From the NCBI GenBank assembly GCA_938006335.1, contig CALLMF010000020.1, positions 1-64,000 on the forward strand: a stretch of 64,000 bases of DNA, given 5' to 3'. The position numbers and the translations under genes were made by a program. The notes below the pieces were generated by a model that searched no databases, was not told the DNA's origin, and saw nothing but the letters and a program-made list of their open reading frames with translations. This DNA comes from an uncultured Granulosicoccaceae bacterium. GTDB lineage: Bacteria; Pseudomonadota; Gammaproteobacteria; Granulosicoccales; Granulosicoccaceae. Positions 9,022 to 16,627 of the stretch are shown piece after piece (positions within the stretch are counted from its first letter, which is position 1; each line of letters opens with the position of its first letter).

Positions 9022-9435
9022 ATGGATATCGATCAATCGGCAGTGCAGAGGGCAGAGTGTTGCCTTCGTGTAGCGCTCCTTCTGTGCACGCTCCTTGTCA
9101 GTGCGTCTCACGCGCTGGCGGCCAGCCTTCCGAGCAAGGTCAACATCAACCACGCGACGGCTGCGGAACTCGCTGAGGCCCTACCGGGAATCGGGCCTGT
9201 CAAGGCGGCTCGCATCGTTGACCATCGAGTGACGGTCGGCCCATTCGACTCTGTGGACGCCTTGCTTGATGTCAAAGGCATCGGACCGGCAACGCTTGGC
9301 AAGCTGCGTCATTTGATGACTGTCGGTGCGGTACTGGACACTGCCGCAGAGCAACGCGAAACGGCCACACGCGATGCGGTGAGGCGCGTGATTGTGCGGG
9401 CGCGTGGAGGGGCAGCTCAAGGTAGTGGCTGGTAA
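9022..9435 (+). CDS. ComEA-like helix-hairpin-helix DNA-binding protein
   Basis: 137 aa. A hydrophobic segment at residues 15-33 (VALLLCTLLVSASHALAAS) is a signal peptide or anchor. It is followed by VNINHATAAELAEALPGIGP and a second hairpin DVKGIGPATLGKL, the tandem HhH pair of the ComEA C-terminal domain. The last ~35 residues are charged and not conserved. ComEA proteins bind incoming double-stranded DNA in the periplasm in natural transformation; many short gammaproteobacterial forms have no proven role. No other competence gene is nearby. Confidence 0.8.
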   Translation: MDIDQSAVQRAECCLRVALLLCTLLVSASHALAASLPSKVNINHATAAELAEALPGIGPVKAARIVDHRVTVGPFDSVDALLDVKGIGPATLGKLRHLMTVGAVLDTAAEQRETATRDAVRRVIVRARGGAAQGSGW

Positions 9436-9734
9436 GGTGGCCTGCATGCGCTGTGGAGAGTCGGGCAACGACGCTTGGGATTTCGACAACACCTAGGTCG
9501 TCTTGCACCGATAGCCAGGTCTCTTCGCATCTGATCGGCGACGCTGGCACACTGTGACCGAGTCTGCGGAGCGCCAAGACCTCCAGGGCATCGCGTCAGA
9601 GCAGGGCGATGCGCAACCTGGAGATCAGGTGAGCGATGATGCGCTTGCCACAGAACGTTTTGGCACTGTGCGATAATTTGGGGCCAGGCGATCGGAGTTG
9701 CCGAGTGAGTGCAGTGCCCCCTGAACAAACATGC
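9436..9734. other. Non-coding stretch upstream of the heme oxygenase
   Basis: No gene is supported here. The probable bphO-bphP promoter lies at its right end: a GATAAT hexamer at 9672-9677 looks like a -10 box, with TTGCCA at 9646-9651 upstream, but the 20-base spacer is too long for a normal sigma-70 promoter. An upstream GTG at 9702 in frame with bphO leaves the exact start open. Confidence 0.35.
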
Positions 9735-10286
9735 ATGACAGTTGAGCCGTCGTCTCCAGCCGGGTTGCGATTGACCTTGAAGGCTGCCACCGCAGAACTG
9801 CATGCCGAAGCGGAGACGGTTCTGGATTGGCGCTACGGTACGTCGGGCGACATGGGGCGCTTTCTGTCATGCATGCTGAGGGGCCACCGTTACTTTGCGC
9901 AACCTTGCGACCGAGCCTCGTTGCTAGTTGGGATCCCGGTGCGTTCCGCACGCCTTGTCGCCGCTCTGGCGGGTGACTGCAGGATTGACGATCTGACCAC
10001 CGTGGGCAACGAAACTCAGCCATCCATCAAGAATGGCTGGAATGACTCGTACTGTCTGGGCGTCGGCTACGTTTTCGAGGGATCTGCAATGGGTGCACAT
10101 GTGCTATCAAAGTGCTTGCGTGATTCGTCAAAGACGGTTCCTGACTACCTCCACTTACTGACCGAGGAAGCGCAAAGTCGCTGGCCACGTTTTGTCGAGA
10201 GGCTGGACAAGGGGGGGGATGCCGGCGCAGCGGTCGATGGCGCATCACGTGTTTTCCGTTTTCTGACAACACACGCCAAAGGCTGA
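9735..10286 (+). CDS. bphO: Heme oxygenase, BphO-type
   Basis: 183 aa from the ATG at 9735 (an in-frame GTG at 9702 is possible). It cleaves heme to biliverdin IXalpha, CO and iron. The N-terminal LKAATAELHAEAE carries the proximal heme-ligand histidine (His23). The distal-helix glycine motif is seen in GVGYVFEGSAMGAHVLSK, the counterpart of YVLEGSTLGG in BphO proteins. The protein is of the usual bacterial size. Its stop lies two bases before the ATG of the bacteriophytochrome, the classic bphO-bphP arrangement, so its biliverdin should feed the photoreceptor directly. The region between residues 45 and 110 is poorly conserved. Confidence 0.82.
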   Translation: MTVEPSSPAGLRLTLKAATAELHAEAETVLDWRYGTSGDMGRFLSCMLRGHRYFAQPCDRASLLVGIPVRSARLVAALAGDCRIDDLTTVGNETQPSIKNGWNDSYCLGVGYVFEGSAMGAHVLSKCLRDSSKTVPDYLHLLTEEAQSRWPRFVERLDKGGDAGAAVDGASRVFRFLTTHAKG

Positions 10287-10288
10287 TC

Positions 10289-12823
10289 ATGACGACGAGT
10301 GCTGAACTTCAGGAGGCGATCGAAAACTGCAGTCGGGAGCCGATACACATTCCTGGCGAAATTCAGTCCTCCGGGGCCCTCATCGCCTGCGATGTGGAGC
10401 TGACCGAAATCCTCTTCGCATCGGTGACGACCTCCACCTTCCTCGGTATCGAGGCCGAGTGTTTACTCGGTAAGCCGGTTGCAGATGTGCTTGACGGCAA
10501 TCAGATGCGCGCTGCTCGTCGTGTGCTCTCGGACGTATCTGCGTCTGAACGACGTGAGGTCGTCGGCGACTACCAGCATGCCGATGTGCGGCTGCAGGTT
10601 GCGGTTCACGTCAGGGACAACCGGGCCGTGTTCGACTTTTTGCCGTACGTTGGTGATCAAGATGCCGAGGCGTTCACGCTTGACCGCGTGCGTAGTCTGA
10701 TCAACGAATCGGTGAAGTCGGGGAATCTCGGACATTTTTTGCATGGTGCTGTCGGCAATCTGCGTGATATGACCGGGTTCGATCGGGTCAAGGCGTATCG
10801 ATTTTTGCCGGATGGGTCAGGGGAGATTGTCGCCGAGTCGCGCGAGCCGCATATGGAGTCGTTCCTTGGATTACGCTTTCCTGATACCGATATACCGGCG
10901 ATTGCAAAAAAGTTGTACCTGACGACACCCATTCGTGTGAACTTTGGCACGGGCGCGTCGCACAGCCAGGTCCTCGCTCTCAGTGATACCGCGCGACCGC
11001 TCGACATGTCCCTGTCGATACTCCGTGGGGTTGCGGGTGTACACGTGCAGTATCTGAAGAACATGAATGTCGAGACGACGATGAGCTTGCCGATCATCGT
11101 CGATGAAGAGTTATGGGGTTTGTTTGCGCTCCACAATAGAAAGCAGAAGGCGCTTGAACCGACCATGCTTTCTACCGCTGAGTTGTTCGGTAATGTGTAC
11201 AGTCTCGCCTTACAGCATGCGTTGCAAGTGCGCAAGTTACAGCAGCTCGCCGATTGCGTCCCCGTTGCGCGGTCTTTACTTAGCGACGAATTAATTGACC
11301 CGCTGTTTTCCGAGTCGTGGACCAAAGCGTGTCGGCAACTGAACCTGTTGGTACCGTGCAGCGGTATCGCCTTGATTCACAACGGCGACCTGAAGACGCA
11401 CGGTAATGTGCCTTCGGAAGAGATCTGCTTGAGCTTACAAGCAGTCTTCTTGCGAGATGGTGCGCCATTGGTGTCGTCAAGCATTTCTCTGCAATCATTT
11501 TTGCCCGAAGACAACTGTGGTGATGTAGCAGGCGTGTTGCATATCAGTATTTCCACAGACGACAACACTGGCTTGTTGTTGTTCAGAAATCGAGTCGAAC
11601 GCACGGTCGAATGGGCAGGTGAGCCTACCAAGCAGATCAGCAGGACTCCGTCCGGGTTGGAGCTGAATCCGCGTCGGTCCTTCGAAATGTATCGGGAAAG
11701 CGTGGAGGGTCAGTGTGACGAATGGACCTACTACGATCTCGAAATCGCACACAGCTTGCAAAATGCCGCCAGTCGCACATACCAGTCCAATCAGGAACTC
11801 GCGGAGGGAAGGCGGCTCGCGTTGATGGTGAAAGAACTCAACCACCGGGTAAGAAATATCCTGACGCTGGTTCAATCGCTCTCGCGCAGTACGCAGTCGA
11901 CCTCATCCTCGGTCGACGAATACGCGTTATCGCTGCAGCAAAGAATCACCGCGTTGGCGCGCGCTCATGATCTCTTGACAAGTCGCGATACTGCAACCGT
12001 ACGTTTGCGTGAGATCGTCGAATTGGAGCTGATGCCGTATCTCGACGCTGGTCTCCATGAAGCACTGTTTTCCGGGCCAGATGTGCTCTTGACCTCCGAG
12101 GCTTCCCCGATTCTCGCTTTGGTACTGCACGAATTGACATCCAATGCTGTAAAATATGGCGCCCTTTCAGTCGCGGATGGTCGTGTTACTTTGAATTGGT
12201 CTGTCAGTGACGACACCTTGCAAATCGAATGGCGGGAACTTGGTGGCCCCGTAGTGTTGCCTCCCGAAAGAGAGGGTTTCGGTAAATCAATCATTGAACA
12301 AGCTATTCCCTATGAATTGGATGGACAAGCAGAGATTGAATTTGCTCCTGCCGGAGTGTGTGCAAGATTTTCGCTTGGAAAGAGATCGTTTCGCATGAAT
12401 GAGAAGCCCGGTAATTCCGAACAATCTGTCTCATCCGCGGGCAGCTCTGACGATGCGGGGACACTCGTGGCGAGCGCATTGATTGTCGAGGACAACTTTT
12501 TCGTTGCTACGGAACTGGAGGCCTGGTTTGGGGAATTAGGCTGCCCAGACGTTGTCGCATGCTCGAACGTCAACCAGGCGCTGGAATTTCTTGGCAATCG
12601 GACGTTCGACTGTTGCGTTCTCGACGTCAATTTGCGCGGTACCAACAGCGAGCCGGTTGCGGCGCGCCTCGAAGAAATGGGGATTCCATTTATCTTTGCC
12701 AGTGGCTATGGACCGGATGCGATCGCGTTCTGCGCGAAATACGACACGGTTGTTCTGACCAAGCCGGTGAGTTTTCACGAACTACGCGATCAGGTCGTCC
12801 GCATGTCGTCGCTGGGCTCGTAA
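10289..12823 (+). CDS. bphP: Bacteriophytochrome with HWE histidine kinase and C-terminal receiver domain
   Basis: 844 aa. Order: PAS (~15-110), GAF (~135-300), PHY (~315-500), HWE kinase (~510-710), receiver (~725-840). Cys14 in ENCSREPIHIPG is the expected biliverdin attachment site. The following IQPHG motif is altered to IQSSG. The GAF pocket has FPDTDIP (usually YPASDIP) and GVHVQYLKNM, which keeps the chromophore histidine; the second motif is ALHNRK instead of xCHHxxP. The PHY tongue is present as PRRSFEM. The kinase has the phospho-acceptor His519 (KELNHRVRN), HELTSNAVKYG and EWRELGGP, placing it in the HWE family. The receiver phospho-acceptor is Asp779 (VLDVNLRG), with FASGYG and LTKPV. 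It senses red/far-red light and probably passes phosphate to its own or another receiver. Codon use looks AT-richer than in the dnaK region. Confidence 0.92.
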   Translation: MTTSAELQEAIENCSREPIHIPGEIQSSGALIACDVELTEILFASVTTSTFLGIEAECLLGKPVADVLDGNQMRAARRVLSDVSASERREVVGDYQHADVRLQVAVHVRDNRAVFDFLPYVGDQDAEAFTLDRVRSLINESVKSGNLGHFLHGAVGNLRDMTGFDRVKAYRFLPDGSGEIVAESREPHMESFLGLRFPDTDIPAIAKKLYLTTPIRVNFGTGASHSQVLALSDTARPLDMSLSILRGVAGVHVQYLKNMNVETTMSLPIIVDEELWGLFALHNRKQKALEPTMLSTAELFGNVYSLALQHALQVRKLQQLADCVPVARSLLSDELIDPLFSESWTKACRQLNLLVPCSGIALIHNGDLKTHGNVPSEEICLSLQAVFLRDGAPLVSSSISLQSFLPEDNCGDVAGVLHISISTDDNTGLLLFRNRVERTVEWAGEPTKQISRTPSGLELNPRRSFEMYRESVEGQCDEWTYYDLEIAHSLQNAASRTYQSNQELAEGRRLALMVKELNHRVRNILTLVQSLSRSTQSTSSSVDEYALSLQQRITALARAHDLLTSRDTATVRLREIVELELMPYLDAGLHEALFSGPDVLLTSEASPILALVLHELTSNAVKYGALSVADGRVTLNWSVSDDTLQIEWRELGGPVVLPPEREGFGKSIIEQAIPYELDGQAEIEFAPAGVCARFSLGKRSFRMNEKPGNSEQSVSSAGSSDDAGTLVASALIVEDNFFVATELEAWFGELGCPDVVACSNVNQALEFLGNRTFDCCVLDVNLRGTNSEPVAARLEEMGIPFIFASGYGPDAIAFCAKYDTVVLTKPVSFHELRDQVVRMSSLGS

Positions 12824-12832
12824 CGAGCCCAG
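12812..12832 (+). terminator. Inverted repeat spanning the bphP stop codon
   Basis: CTGGGCTCG (12812-12820) and CGAGCCCAG (12824-12832) are perfect 9-base complements with the TAA stop codon as the three-base loop. It is a strong GC-rich hairpin at the end of the bphO-bphP operon but lacks a following T-run, so it may act as a bidirectional or Rho-assisted terminator or an mRNA 3' stabiliser. Confidence 0.5.
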
Positions 12833-12842
12833 CCACGTGGCA

Positions 12843-13097
12843 CTATGTTGCCTTGTCTGGAGCCTGGGATAGCTCGTGTGACGGTACAGGAAGTATGGGC
12901 TCGTCGTTATCCGGATCGTCCAGATACACAAAGCTGCCTCGACGAATGATTCGTTGCCTGAGGGCCGTAGAGTCACTTGCGCCGCTCCCGGCACGTTCTT
13001 CACCCAGGGCGCCAGGATGGGCGCTCCGCATGTGTATTGTTCTGCTGTTCATACCCGCGAGTTGGACGCTGGACAAATGTCGGTTGTGTCGACACAT
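12843..13097 (-). CDS. Possible small hypothetical protein
   Basis: 84 codons, lying downstream of the CheB-CheR hybrid and convergent with bphP. I do not recognise it. The C-terminal half (RIIRRGSFVYLDDPDNDEPI) looks protein-like, while the N-terminal half is weak; internal ATGs at 13052 and 13031 are alternative starts. No clear ribosome-binding site is seen before any of them. If it is not coding, 12824-13195 is simply the convergent spacer between the two signalling transcripts. Confidence 0.25.
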   Translation of the reverse strand: MCRHNRHLSSVQLAGMNSRTIHMRSAHPGALGEERAGSGASDSTALRQRIIRRGSFVYLDDPDNDEPILPVPSHELSQAPDKAT

Positions 13098-13195
13098 TTT
13101 AGATCCGCGTGTAGTCAGCCTGACAGGATTCGATCCGCTGTTGACAGTTGTCTACAGTGTATTCGGCGACGGGTCTCGGTGTCGGATGCTTGCCG

Positions 13196-16100
13196 CTACT
13201 CGGACGCTATTCTTGCAGACCACTGAGCCAGCAACCCGAGAATGGTTCGTTGTTCGGCGGTCAGAGCGGTGTCGCGCTTGTCAGCAGACAGAAACACGAG
13301 AGATCCGGTGCCATCGGCGTCGAAATACAGTCGCTGGCCGATAAGGGAAGCCACCTTGCCAGCGGCAAGTATCGATTTGACTTCGGATTTCTCCTCGCGT
13401 TTGTTGAGAATTTCCACGATACCCGGGCCGTGGCTGAATAGTGAGTGCAGATCAAATTCTGGTGGCAGCGTGTCATCGACGCTCGTGGTCTCGGCAATCG
13501 CGCCACAGCAGGCGCGGATGGTCTGGGCGTTGTCGTCATCTGCGACCAGAAGAGCGTTATCCATGCCCAACTCGCGCAAGCCAAAGCGCATCAGACTATC
13601 GAGACGATCTTGCGGGCTGCTCTCGTTGTCGGTTGCGATCAACATGAGTTCTTCAAGCGTCGCTCCATAGGCGTTGGAGTCGGTCAGTTCCTGGCCGATG
13701 CTCTGGTACGCGATGACTTCACCCTTACGGTTTGAGATAGCACGCGTGATGCCCCCTGTCACCGTCGACGTGCCGTCTCCGCGTGAGCGCACGATATGGT
13801 GCACCCGAGCCTCATCAGACGGGATAGTCTCGACAAACTTGAAATAGGCTTCACGTTGATTGGCGGGGATCAGCGGCCGCAGCAGCTGCCCGACGAGGTC
13901 TTCCGATTTCACGCCGAAGTAACTGGCGTAGCGGTCGTTGCAGAAAATTATTCTCGTGGTGTCACGCTCCCAACGCAGGATGTGGCTCGAAGTATCTTCG
14001 ATGATGCTCCGATAGTCGTGTCCAATCCGCGCAAGCTCATCCTCTGCAGTTCGTAGGGACGTCGTGTCAAGGGAAGTCACCAGAGCTCCGATAATCTTTT
14101 CGTGCGCGTCGCGGTTAGCAACGATTTTCAGGACAAAATTTCTTCCATCAACTACGAGTTCCGACTCCCAGGGAATGCCAGTCTTCAAGACGTTGCGCGC
14201 AAGGGTCGCAAGCGAAATACTGTCGTCATAACAATCGACGGCGTCAATGGTTCTCGACAGGTTGGCAGCAGATAGACGAAAGAGGTTGGTTGCTGCGCTT
14301 GAATAACGTTTGATCTTGAGTTCCGAATCGAGGTGTAGCGTGCCGATTTCGGATTGCGCGAGCAGTTGGTCAATTTCGTCGTTGAGTTCCGCCAACTCGT
14401 TGGTTCGGCGCTGATGCTCAGCGCTCACCGTGAATAGTTCCTCGTTGACCGAGTGAAGCTCCTCGTTGGTGCTTTGCAGTTCCTCGTTGGTGCTCTGCAA
14501 CTCCTCGTTGGACGCCGTGAGCTCCTCGTTGGTGCTTTGGAGTTCCTCGTTACTGGTCTCGAGCTCTTCGATCGTAAGCTGCAAGCTTTCCTCAGAGGCG
14601 CTGAGGCCGTCTTCGAGGCTTCGAATTCGCTGCATCAACAAGGCTTTGTCTGCACTGTCCTCGGGGCTCGCAAGGCTGGCGGTCTCGGGGTGCTGGACAA
14701 GGCTGGGGTCAATTGAATTTGCCTCAATACGCCTGATCGTCAGCAGGAAGTAGTTTTCTTCCATTTCGCGACCTGGCTTGCCGGTCCTGGTGAGTGTGAC
14801 GTCATAAGTGCCCGCAACATCATCGTTTTCAACATGTAGACGACGTTCGAATCTGTCAAAGTCATCCTGCCTACCCCTGTGTAATGCGGAGAATACGGTT
14901 GCTTTGAAGTCAGTGTGAATCAGGTCGGTGAGCTTTCTGGAAAATTCCCCACTAGCGACTGGCAACAAGGTTCCAGCGTCGCCGAATACATGAAGGATGC
15001 TGCCATCGTCGGCCACCAAAAAGCCAGGAGGAGCATAAGTCTTTATGACCTCTTCAAGTGCGTGCTGATGCGCCTGGCGATTCCGCAGTGTGCGAGCGTC
15101 GGGCAGTACAGGGCTGGTAGTGCCAATTGCTGCGGTAGTGTTGGGCAGGTTTGTAAGCGCCTTCTTGAACGTCTCCAACGGCGGCACCGTTCCGGCAAAG
15201 CTGTTCGTATCACGCAGGGAAAATTCGCGCCTCTTGCGATAGATGCGCCATCGGCTGTCCAGGACTTCGAACTCATCAGTAGCACCTACGGGAGACTCAC
15301 TCGGCCCGAGGAACAAGATGCCACCCTTGACGAGAGAAAAGTGGAACTTTGCTATGACATGTTCCTGAGTCTCGTTGTTGAGATAGATCAGCAGATTTCG
15401 ACAGCTGAGCAAATCGACCTGCGTAAAAGGCGTGTCGCGAATGACGTCGTGAGTGCTGAACAGGACGAGCTTGCGGACATCGCTTTTCACCTGAACATCT
15501 TCGCCGTGAATATCGAAGAATCGACTGGTGCGCTCTTCGGACAGATGATTGATACTCTCTCGCGGGAACCGCCCTGCATTGGCGTTGGCTAGTGAACGTC
15601 CGTGGGCATCGCTTGCCAGAATGCGTACATCGAGGCGCAAGTTTTCGGCCTCCGCGCGCTCGACCAGTAGCATCGCAATCGAGTAAACCTCTTCGCCACT
15701 CGCGCATCCGGCAACCCAGATTCTTACCGAGCCTCCATCACGTAGTTTTTGTACCAACGATTCAATACATAATCTGTCCAAGGCCTCAAAGGCATTGACA
15801 TCACGAAAGAAGGAAGTGACTTCTATCAGCATGTCGCTGTACAGAAGATCGAGTTCTTCCGGGCTCTCGGTGAGACACTTGTAGTACTGGCTAAGATCGG
15901 CAAGTCCCTTGAGGCTCGCTCGACGCTCGATACGACGTTGAACTGTCGTAGGTTTGTAGCGGTCGAAGTCCAGGCTGGTATGTCGCCGAATCAGTGCGAT
16001 AATCGAGCTCACCGGATCGCCTTCGACCGGTTGGAGCGGTGGCAGCTCAAGCCGCTCTCCACGGGCCCAGGCCGCGGCAAGTTCCGCGAGACGCTCCGCA

Positions 16101-16627
16101 TCTCCGCTACCATCCTCGAGGCGGGCGTCGATAACAGCCCGCGGCATACTTTCAAAACGTGAGGACTCGGGAAGTTGAACAATGACCTGACCGCCGAACT
16201 GCTTGATCGTTTCGGCACCTTGTGTGCCATCACTACCGGTGCCGCTCAGGATAATGCCCAGCACGCGGCTACCGAACTGCTCGCCAACGGAGCTGAACAG
16301 CATATCGATCGGATGGTACTGGTCGACCGGATTCTTCGACGCCTGCAAGTGGAACTTTGAATCTTCGACGGTGACGGTGACCCGCGGGAGATTCAGATAG
16401 ATCGTGTCTGGTTTGAGCTCGAGGCCATCGCTGATGCGTTCGATCGCTAGATTGGTGTGTCGCCCGAGCAATTCGTCCATCATGCTGCGGAAGTCGGGAG
16501 ACAAGTGCTGTACGACGATGAAAGAGCACCCCATTCCCTCGTCGATCGTCGAAAAAAACTTTTCCAGTGGCTCAAGGCCGCCGGCGGAAGCGCCGATGGC
16601 GATGATCCTCATCTCCTCATGTTTCAT
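13196..16627 (-). CDS. CheB-CheR-PAS-GAF hybrid signalling protein without kinase domain (second of pair)
   Basis: 1143 aa. CheB methylesterase at ~5-185 with Ser in GASAGG, His in QHLSP and Asp in GTGSDG all present. CheR methyltransferase at ~215-480 has VTSFFRD, the SAM-binding WVAGCASGEEVYSIAM and DLLSCRNLLIYL. Next is a ~90-residue coiled coil of near-identical heptads (EELQSTNEEL), a PAS-like segment (SEIGTLHLDSELKI), a second PAS (~865-985, with RIIFCNDRYASYFGV) and a C-terminal GAF-like domain. Unlike many relatives it ends without a histidine kinase. CheB/CheR act on methyl-esters of chemoreceptor glutamates; targets here are unknown as no receptor, CheA or CheW is in the window. Its ATG overlaps the stop of the upstream hybrid by 4 bp. 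Confidence 0.9.
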   Translation of the reverse strand: MKHEEMRIIAIGASAGGLEPLEKFFSTIDEGMGCSFIVVQHLSPDFRSMMDELLGRHTNLAIERISDGLELKPDTIYLNLPRVTVTVEDSKFHLQASKNPVDQYHPIDMLFSSVGEQFGSRVLGIILSGTGSDGTQGAETIKQFGGQVIVQLPESSRFESMPRAVIDARLEDGSGDAERLAELAAAWARGERLELPPLQPVEGDPVSSIIALIRRHTSLDFDRYKPTTVQRRIERRASLKGLADLSQYYKCLTESPEELDLLYSDMLIEVTSFFRDVNAFEALDRLCIESLVQKLRDGGSVRIWVAGCASGEEVYSIAMLLVERAEAENLRLDVRILASDAHGRSLANANAGRFPRESINHLSEERTSRFFDIHGEDVQVKSDVRKLVLFSTHDVIRDTPFTQVDLLSCRNLLIYLNNETQEHVIAKFHFSLVKGGILFLGPSESPVGATDEFEVLDSRWRIYRKRREFSLRDTNSFAGTVPPLETFKKALTNLPNTTAAIGTTSPVLPDARTLRNRQAHQHALEEVIKTYAPPGFLVADDGSILHVFGDAGTLLPVASGEFSRKLTDLIHTDFKATVFSALHRGRQDDFDRFERRLHVENDDVAGTYDVTLTRTGKPGREMEENYFLLTIRRIEANSIDPSLVQHPETASLASPEDSADKALLMQRIRSLEDGLSASEESLQLTIEELETSNEELQSTNEELTASNEELQSTNEELQSTNEELHSVNEELFTVSAEHQRRTNELAELNDEIDQLLAQSEIGTLHLDSELKIKRYSSAATNLFRLSAANLSRTIDAVDCYDDSISLATLARNVLKTGIPWESELVVDGRNFVLKIVANRDAHEKIIGALVTSLDTTSLRTAEDELARIGHDYRSIIEDTSSHILRWERDTTRIIFCNDRYASYFGVKSEDLVGQLLRPLIPANQREAYFKFVETIPSDEARVHHIVRSRGDGTSTVTGGITRAISNRKGEVIAYQSIGQELTDSNAYGATLEELMLIATDNESSPQDRLDSLMRFGLRELGMDNALLVADDDNAQTIRACCGAIAETTSVDDTLPPEFDLHSLFSHGPGIVEILNKREEKSEVKSILAAGKVASLIGQRLYFDADGTGSLVFLSADKRDTALTAEQRTILGLLAQWSARIASE
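14440..14580. repeat. 21-bp tandem repeats encoding the EEL(Q/T)STN coiled coil
   Basis: Imperfect 21-base units built round CTCCTCGTTGGTGCTTTGCA are repeated about six times in the hybrid at 13196-16627. Each unit codes seven residues of the linker coiled coil. A shorter run of the same type lies in the sister gene at about 17090-17165. Such runs can lengthen or shorten by slippage. Confidence 0.7.

Noticed and set aside
12559-13344. Plus-strand 261-codon frame overlapping the end of bphP
   Set aside because: Its first half lies inside the receiver domain in another frame, and its second half runs opposite the CheB-CheR hybrid. The sequence is Arg/Ser/Cys-rich, typical of a shadow.
14440-14580. 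CRISPR-like periodic repeats
   Set aside because: The 21-bp units are contiguous, in frame, and encode coiled-coil heptads; there are no spacers.
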